Positions 6,724 to 10,354 of a stretch of 10,354 bases of DNA are shown here, piece after piece. Within the stretch, counting starts at the first letter, position 1, and each line of letters begins with the position of its first letter. The translations under genes were made by a program, and so were the position numbers. Source of the stretch: Acididesulfobacillus acetoxydans (GTDB taxonomy: Bacteria; Bacillota; Desulfitobacteriia; Desulfitobacteriales; Desulfitobacteriaceae); assembly GCF_900016645.1 (NCBI RefSeq), contig NZ_CDGJ01000079.1; one strand, given 5' to 3'. Below the pieces are notes generated by a model that worked only from the letters and a program-made list of their open reading frames with translations, had not been told where the DNA came from and did not search any database.

Positions 6724-7758
6724 ATGCAAGCAGTAAGATTGCACGGACCAAGGGATTTGAGAGTTAATGAAGTAGAGCTGCCATCCCTAGGTGATAGAGA
6801 AGCGATGGTCAAAGTAGCCTTTTCGGCGATTTGCGGCTCCGATAAGCGTTGGTATACAGTGGGAACTCATGTGATGCCGCTCACGCTGGGGCACGAGTTT
6901 TCCGGTATCGTGGAAGAAGTGAAGGATTCACGCCACCAGGATTTAGTGGGACACCGGGTAGGTGTAATGCCTTTGATGCCGTGCGGCCATTGTACGTATT
7001 GTTTGAACGGACTGCCTAACCTGTGCACCGGATACTCGTACCTAGGCTCGAGAAGAGATGGTGGTTTTGCTCAATATGCCGCGGTACCCGTACAAAACTT
7101 AGTGCCGCTACCGGATAGCATAGACCTGGCGGATGCGGCCATTATGGTCGACCCGGTTTCTGTAGCGCTCCATGCTTTGAGACAAGGAGGATACCGCACA
7201 GGGATGAGGGTCACCGTGATTGGTGGCGGTGCTGTAGGCCTATCTGTATTTTTGTGGCTCCATTTCGCCTTTAATGAGAATGCAGTAACGGTAGTTGATC
7301 GAGTCCCGGAAAAGGTGGCTTTTGCAAAGTCACTCGGCGGCGATGCATTCACGGATAGTGATCCCCTGTTGAAAGAATTAGATTCGCAGATGGAGCTAGT
7401 GGTGCTAGCAACTCCCGCCCCCGAGGCTATTTCGACGGCATTAGAGCTTGTGGCGCGGCGGGGGACCATTGTCATGCCGGGTATTCCTTATAAAACGATC
7501 TCTGTGGAGGCGATGACCTGGGAGAAACTGTTACGAAAAGAAGCGCGGCTAATTGGTAGTTGGAACTACGCCTGGACTGATTACCCGGAGAATGAATGCC
7601 AAACTACGCTGCGATACCTGGCGGCCGGGACACTCAAACCGACAATGATCGTCACGCACCGGTTTACTTTTGATCAGGCGAAAGAAGCGTTTAACACGGC
7701 GTTCAATAACAACAAGGCCGAAGTAGTCATGTTCGCGGCTTCGGAAGTGACAGGGTGA
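6724..7758 (+). CDS. gatD: Zinc-dependent polyol-phosphate dehydrogenase, GatD-like
   Basis: This is a medium-chain dehydrogenase/reductase of 344 residues. The catalytic zinc ligands are Cys37 (ICGSD) and His57-Glu58 (GHEF). The structural zinc cysteines are 87, 90, 93 and 101. The Rossmann motif is GGGAVG (167-172), with Asp192 at the end of the second strand, favouring NAD. GSRRDGGFA (108-116) and LLRKEARLIGSW (269-280) closely match galactitol-1-phosphate 5-dehydrogenase, which oxidises galactitol 1-phosphate to tagatose 6-phosphate. One difference is Asp143 (VDPVSVALHA), where the family usually has Glu. The context after EIIC supports oxidation of the imported polyol phosphate. ATG 6724 follows AGGAGA at ten bases. 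The exact polyol is not determinable, so the symbol denotes family only. Confidence 0.85.
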   Translation: MQAVRLHGPRDLRVNEVELPSLGDREAMVKVAFSAICGSDKRWYTVGTHVMPLTLGHEFSGIVEEVKDSRHQDLVGHRVGVMPLMPCGHCTYCLNGLPNLCTGYSYLGSRRDGGFAQYAAVPVQNLVPLPDSIDLADAAIMVDPVSVALHALRQGGYRTGMRVTVIGGGAVGLSVFLWLHFAFNENAVTVVDRVPEKVAFAKSLGGDAFTDSDPLLKELDSQMELVVLATPAPEAISTALELVARRGTIVMPGIPYKTISVEAMTWEKLLRKEARLIGSWNYAWTDYPENECQTTLRYLAAGTLKPTMIVTHRFTFDQAKEAFNTAFNNNKAEVVMFAASEVTG

Positions 7759-7919
7759 ATCGTGAAACGCTGCTTCCAGCACAGATCTGGGGGCAAACGC
7801 CCGAAGCCTGACCATTCGTTGACACGGGCAGGTTAAACGTTACCAGGGGATGGGGGGGTGACGTTGTGAGTGGTGATGGTACAACGCCATGGGGCACTGC
7901 CTAGGTGTAGGCAATCATC
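7759..7919 (+). other. Non-coding spacer rich in inverted repeats
   Basis: No gene is supported here. It holds GGGC-AAAC-GCCC (7791-7802). AACGTTACC (7836-7844) pairs over nine bases (one G-U) with GGTGACGTT (7857-7865). CGTTGT (7862-7867) with ACAACG (7881-7886) competes with that stem. TGCCTA-GGTG-TAGGCA (7898-7913) forms a perfect 6-base stem. None is followed by a T run, so a terminator cannot be asserted. Confidence 0.4.
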
Positions 7920-8027
7920 TTAGTTACGAGCAAGGGTAACTGGTTTGGCTGTCTGCCCGAATAGTAAGTTGGCGCCAGGGCCTATCCTTTTGGTCGGGTT
8001 CGGCCCAGTTTGGGCAGTCTTAACCAT
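7920..8027 (-). pseudogene. Decayed IS5-like transposase fragment
   Basis: On the minus strand from ATG 8027-8025 the peptide begins MVKTAQTGPNPTKR, continues GPGANLLFG and PVTLARN, and stops at 7920. The VKT/GPNPT pattern is like the stretch just after the first catalytic Asp of many IS5-family transposases (typically ...VKAP..GPNPTDRGK.G.KR..L.DG.G.P....). Residues upstream in the same frame do not look like a transposase, so this appears to be a short relic. The assignment is from memory of the motif and is tentative. It would explain the unusually long 439-base gap between two co-directional dehydrogenase genes. Confidence 0.4.
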
Positions 8028-8042
8028 TGTCTGGCGCTGAAA

Positions 8043-8093
8043 TCCCTTGACCGCTGGTTTCAAACACATGGGGGCTGGGTAGCACTCAAGGGA
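8043..8093. repeat. 8-base perfect inverted repeat with 35-base loop
   Basis: TCCCTTGA (8043-8050) and TCAAGGGA (8086-8093) are exact reverse complements in the spacer upstream of the second dehydrogenase gene. They could be arms of a leader structure or ends of a tiny relic element. The remainder of 8094-8183 shows no gene. The ribosome binding site GGGAGGT is at 8184-8190. Confidence 0.35.
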
Positions 8094-8197
8094 AACATTA
8101 GGGGTCATTATGGAACACAAGGATTTATCCTTAACAACAAAAGAGACATACATGTCCAGTTGACCCCGAACTTTATCAAAACGGGAGGTAGAAGCAA

Positions 8198-9235
8198 ATG
8201 AAGGCAGCGTTACTGGAAGGGATAAAACACTTGGCACTACGGGACATTCCAGACCCGGTCTGCGAACCGGATGGACTGTTGCTACAAGTGGCCGCGTGCG
8301 GGGTATGCGGTTCAGATGTTCGCAACTATCTCTATTCTGCCAACACCGGAGTATCTCAGCGGCTTAAGGGGCACGAGGTAAGCGGTCGGGTGGTGGCAGT
8401 AGGAAGTAAGACAACTGGTTTTGCGATAGGTGAGCGTCTGAGCATCGCGCCTCCCATTTCCTGTGGTCAATGCTACTATTGCCAGCGGGGGCTGCAACAT
8501 CTATGTGATCATTATCAGGAGATTGCCAGGGAATACCCCGGCGGGTTTGCGGAACTGATGGCGATACCGGCAGTGGCTTTGCAATACGGTTGTGTCTGTA
8601 AAATTACCGATCAGCTGTCATTTACCGAGGCTACGGTATCAGAGCCGCTGTCGTCAGTTATTGCCTGCCAGGAAGCGGTTAATGTCGGGCTTGGTGATAA
8701 TGTGGTAATTTTCGGCGCCGGTCCAATCGGGATATTACATGCCCAACTGGCACGTATCCATGGTGCCGGTCAGGTGATTGTCATAGAGCAACGTCCAGAA
8801 AGGCTGGGGCAGGCGCTGAAACTTGGGGCAACCATGGCCCTCAACGGTTTACAAGACGATCTCAGGCCGGCAGTCTTAAACGCTACCGAGAATAGGGGGG
8901 CAGATGTGGTGATTGTGGCAGCGCCGTCGAGCATGGCCCAGGCGCAGGCTATTAGGTTAGCGCGCAAACGTGGGCGCGTGGTTTGGTTCGGCGGTCTGCC
9001 AAAAGGCTCAGAAACTAAGGTTGATGCCAACGACATCCACTACCGGGAAGTTACTATCTATGGAGCCTTCAGCTACAGCCCACGCCACAATCGGATGGCG
9101 GTCGATCTCATCTCTCGCAGGAAAATTGATGCCAGCAAACTGATTACGGCCACATTTCCTCTCGGGCAGGTAGAGAAAGCCTTCGAACATGCGGCGGAGG
9201 GGAAGGGATTGAAGACGGTGATAGTAATGAATTGA
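8198..9235 (+). CDS. Zinc-dependent alcohol/polyol dehydrogenase (MDR family)
   Basis: This is a second medium-chain dehydrogenase of 345 residues, clearly different in sequence from the GatD-like one upstream. The catalytic zinc ligands are Cys37 (VCGSD) and His59-Glu60 (GHEV), with Glu149 (SEPLSSV). The structural zinc cysteines are 89, 92, 95 and 103. The Rossmann GAGPIG lies at 173-178, and Glu197 ends the second strand, pointing to NAD. It resembles sorbitol/threonine-type dehydrogenases, which oxidise a secondary alcohol. Its partner in this pathway is unknown. It could oxidise a second polyol or epimer, or reduce a ketose or aldehyde released by an aldolase. ATG 8198 has a strong GGGAGGT seven bases upstream. 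It is followed 74 bases later by the class II aldolase gene and is probably co-transcribed with it. Confidence 0.87.
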   Translation: MKAALLEGIKHLALRDIPDPVCEPDGLLLQVAACGVCGSDVRNYLYSANTGVSQRLKGHEVSGRVVAVGSKTTGFAIGERLSIAPPISCGQCYYCQRGLQHLCDHYQEIAREYPGGFAELMAIPAVALQYGCVCKITDQLSFTEATVSEPLSSVIACQEAVNVGLGDNVVIFGAGPIGILHAQLARIHGAGQVIVIEQRPERLGQALKLGATMALNGLQDDLRPAVLNATENRGADVVIVAAPSSMAQAQAIRLARKRGRVVWFGGLPKGSETKVDANDIHYREVTIYGAFSYSPRHNRMAVDLISRRKIDASKLITATFPLGQVEKAFEHAAEGKGLKTVIVMN

Positions 9236-9240
9236 GACTC

Positions 9241-9274
9241 TCCTGCCAGGCAGGATACTACCGGTAGTACTGCC
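9241..9274 (+). promoter_or_regulatory. Adjacent palindromes before the aldolase gene
   Basis: TCCTGCC-A-GGCAGGA (9241-9255) is directly followed by the perfect 14-base palindrome TACTACCGGTAGTA (9256-9269) and then CTGCC (9270-9274). GGCAG (9249-9253) can pair left with CTGCC (in 9243-9247) or right with CTGCC at 9270-9274, extending the central palindrome. This could be a dimeric repressor operator or a switching hairpin. No T run follows. Confidence 0.45.
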
Positions 9275-9309
9275 ATGACATAGTATGCCAATATGATTCC
9301 GAAGGGAGA

Positions 9310-9972
9310 ATGGAAGAGATGTTGTTGGAGAACTTACGTTACGACGTGATCAAGTGTGCAGTTAAAATGGCAACACTTAATTTGGTAGTGGGTACATTTG
9401 GAAATGTCAGTGCCAGGGACCCGGAGACCAATTATGTTGCCTTAACCCCTAGTGGCATGGATTACAACACGCTCCAGCCCGAAGATATCGTGATCCTGGA
9501 TCTGTCTGGACACGTAGTCGATGGACATCGAAAACCGACCACAGAGACTCCTATGCATATGGTAGCCTATCAAAGACGATCGGATGTTAACGTTGTTGTA
9601 CACACTCATTCTGTATATGCGACTGCGCTGTCGGTTGCAGACGAGAAACTGCCGATCGTAGTGACAGAGATGGCCAATGTAGTCGGGGGTGAAGTTCTAG
9701 TGGCTCCCTATACTACACCCGGCACTGTCGAATTGGGAAATACAGCACTAAATGTGATGAACGATCACATGGCGGTGCTTTTAAAGAATCACGGCGTTCT
9801 GGCAGTGGGAGACACAATGAACACCGCCCTCAACGTGGCTTTAATTGTGGAGGAGACCGCCAAGATCTTTTGTATCTCCAAAAGCCTGGGCAGATGCGAC
9901 CTGGTGCCGGAAGCGGCAATTAGCGGCTTACGGGAAGCATTTCTCAAATATTACGGCTCAAGCAGCACTTGA
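9310..9972 (+). CDS. Class II aldolase/epimerase (fuculose-1-phosphate aldolase type)
   Basis: This is a zinc-dependent enzyme of the FucA/AraD family with 220 residues, typical of L-fuculose-1-phosphate aldolase (about 215). That enzyme cleaves a ketose 1-phosphate to DHAP and an aldehyde. Seen here are the phosphate-binding GTFGNVSAR (28-36) and TPSGMDY (47-53), a catalytic Glu79 in TTETPMH, zinc ligands His98 and His100 (VHTHS) and His161 (KNHGVLAVG). Glu at 79 follows the aldolases; L-ribulose-5-phosphate 4-epimerases usually have Asp there, so cleavage is favoured over epimerisation. The ATG at 9310 is very close to AAGGGAG (9302-9308); the in-frame ATG at 9319 has better spacing and would give 217 residues. 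It is the last intact gene of the block. Its presence beside a DERA-family enzyme gives the cluster two aldolases of different mechanism. Confidence 0.88.
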   Translation: MEEMLLENLRYDVIKCAVKMATLNLVVGTFGNVSARDPETNYVALTPSGMDYNTLQPEDIVILDLSGHVVDGHRKPTTETPMHMVAYQRRSDVNVVVHTHSVYATALSVADEKLPIVVTEMANVVGGEVLVAPYTTPGTVELGNTALNVMNDHMAVLLKNHGVLAVGDTMNTALNVALIVEETAKIFCISKSLGRCDLVPEAAISGLREAFLKYYGSSST

Positions 9973-9986
9973 TGGGAGACGGGGTC

Positions 9987-10010
9987 ATGAGCATATCCAC
10001 CTTCATTTTG
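9987..10010 (+). pseudogene. Start of a downstream gene cut off by an insertion sequence
   Basis: Just after the aldolase stop, GGGAGA and GGGG (9974-9984) precede ATG 9987, which opens MSISTFILG and reaches a stop at 10017. The reading changes character at about 10010, where an IS256-like terminus begins. The ILG(+IDLGT) start is common in FGGY sugar kinases, but eight residues are far too few to assign anything. The boundary and the disruption are inferred. Confidence 0.3.
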
Positions 10011-10217
10011 GGAATGTAAATTGTGTAAATGGTATTTCTACCCAAACGATTTTTGGGTTAGAATATAGCTGGCTCTTGCCAATCTGGGAGGGCAGGGCTC
10101 TGCTGGAGAGCAACCTGAGCGCCCAGCTGGTTTCTGCCGGAGGAAATGGGAACTGTCTGTTCGAGGTTTCCCTTTCCAACTCCATTTCCTCACGGGCAGA
10201 ACCAAGGCGATAAACTC

Positions 10218-10234
10218 CAGGGGCGAAGCCCCTG
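10218..10234 (-). terminator. Hairpin directly after the IS256 transposase stop
   Basis: CAGGGGC (10218-10224), GAA loop and GCCCCTG (10228-10234) form a perfect 7-base stem. It starts one base beyond the transposase stop on the minus strand. It lacks a strong T run in that direction (GAGTTTATC follows), so it may be a weak terminator or a barrier to outside transcription. Confidence 0.35.
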
Positions 10235-10235
10235 A

Positions 10236-10354
10236 CTAGAGGGCACCGCTGAGCCGGTCCCCATATTGTATCGCAAACTGTGAGATACATTCTGCCCAAT
10301 TTTGAACGGGCATAGTCCATTTCTTCGTGATTTCCATGGTTGCCAGGTAAACGA
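10236..10354 (-). CDS. IS256-family (Mutator) transposase, C-terminal 38 residues
   Basis: The minus strand reads VYLATMEITKKWTMP then VQNWAECISQFAIQYGDRL and ends SGAL-stop at 10236. The block LATxEITKKWTMPVxNW....SQLAIxFxxRL is the characteristic C-terminus of IS256/Mutator transposases, where the conserved Trp and terminal amphipathic helix follow the catalytic domain. The rest of the gene lies beyond the window edge, so its completeness is unknown. It points toward the catabolic block and lies about 260 bases from the aldolase stop. Confidence 0.85.
   Translation of the reverse strand, partial: VYLATMEITKKWTMPVQNWAECISQFAIQYGDRLSGAL

Larger units (their letters stand above)
10010..10354 (-). 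mobile_element. IS256-family insertion sequence, right part
   Basis: The transposase C-terminus (10236-10354, minus) and a presumed terminal repeat starting GGGAATGTAAATTGTGTAAATGG (10010-10032) mark one end of an IS. TTACACAATTT-type ends are common in IS256-group elements. Between the stop and the presumed end lie about 225 non-coding bases with several hairpins: ACCCAAA-N5-TTTGGGT (10040-10058), GCTCT-N5-AGAGC (10097-10111) and CAGGGGC-GAA-GCCCCTG (10218-10234). The outer boundary is a best guess. Confidence 0.5.

Noticed and set aside
7071..7475. Minus-strand open frame of 134 codons inside the GatD-like gene
   Set aside because: Antisense shadow of a strongly supported dehydrogenase; low-complexity Ser/Thr-rich translation.
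7786..7860. GGGGGCAAACGCCC region as a c-di-GMP-I (GEMM) riboswitch
   Set aside because: Only the GGCAAAC string is reminiscent; the GCGAAAGC tetraloop stem and the downstream conserved parts are missing.
9845..10213. Plus-strand open frame of 122 codons overlapping the aldolase end
   Set aside because: Its first part is out of frame within the conserved aldolase C-terminus and its tail runs through the presumed IS end and hairpins.
10003..10320. Minus-strand frame of 105 codons over the IS256 end
   Set aside because: It is in a different frame from the recognisable IS256 transposase C-terminus at 10236-10354.
1..10354. CRISPR arrays, tRNA or rRNA genes
   Set aside because: No regularly spaced repeats, no cloverleaf with a CCA-type end and no rRNA-like sequence was seen on either strand.

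Overview
The window looks like part of a chromosome from a low- to mid-GC Firmicute, most likely a Clostridia/Peptococcaceae-type anaerobe. The pointers are a LevR-type PTS regulator, a galactitol-family phosphotransferase system, strong AGGAGG-like ribosome binding sites and many insertion-sequence remnants. The lineage is an inference; nothing here fixes a genus.

The core is one plus-strand catabolic block for a polyol (sugar alcohol). Its order is: a 5'-truncated LevR-like regulator (to 2744); PTS EIIA (gatA-like, 2830-3303); a small uncharacterised ORF (3462-3737) overlapping a strong RNA hairpin; a DERA-family aldolase (deoC-like, 3833-4543); PTS EIIB (gatB-like, 4581-4874); PTS EIIC (gatC-like, 4995-6452); a GatD-like zinc dehydrogenase (6724-7758); a second zinc dehydrogenase (8198-9235); and a class II (fuculose/ribulose-phosphate) aldolase (9310-9972). 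A workable reading is that EIIABC imports and phosphorylates a polyol, the GatD-like enzyme oxidises it to a ketose phosphate, an aldolase cleaves that to C3 + C2/C3 fragments, and the other dehydrogenase handles a side intermediate or aldehyde. The exact substrate cannot be read from the sequence.

Mobile DNA borders and invades the block. On the left, a transposase start on the minus strand (1-171) and its terminal region end inside the regulator gene, which has lost its N-terminus and the Walker A part of its AAA+ domain. On the right, the C-terminus of an IS256-family transposase (10236-10354, minus) and a probable IS end near 10010 appear to cut a gene that starts at 9987. A third, decayed IS5-like transposase fragment (7920-8027, minus) sits between the two dehydrogenase genes.

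The intergenic spaces are long and rich in inverted repeats. Several form mutually exclusive pairings (3511-3560, 6501-6584, 7836-7886, 9241-9274). An extended -10 promoter (6486-6494) lies just upstream of one of them. This suggests that the block is no longer, or never was, a single simple transcript, and that leader structures or operators may control its parts.
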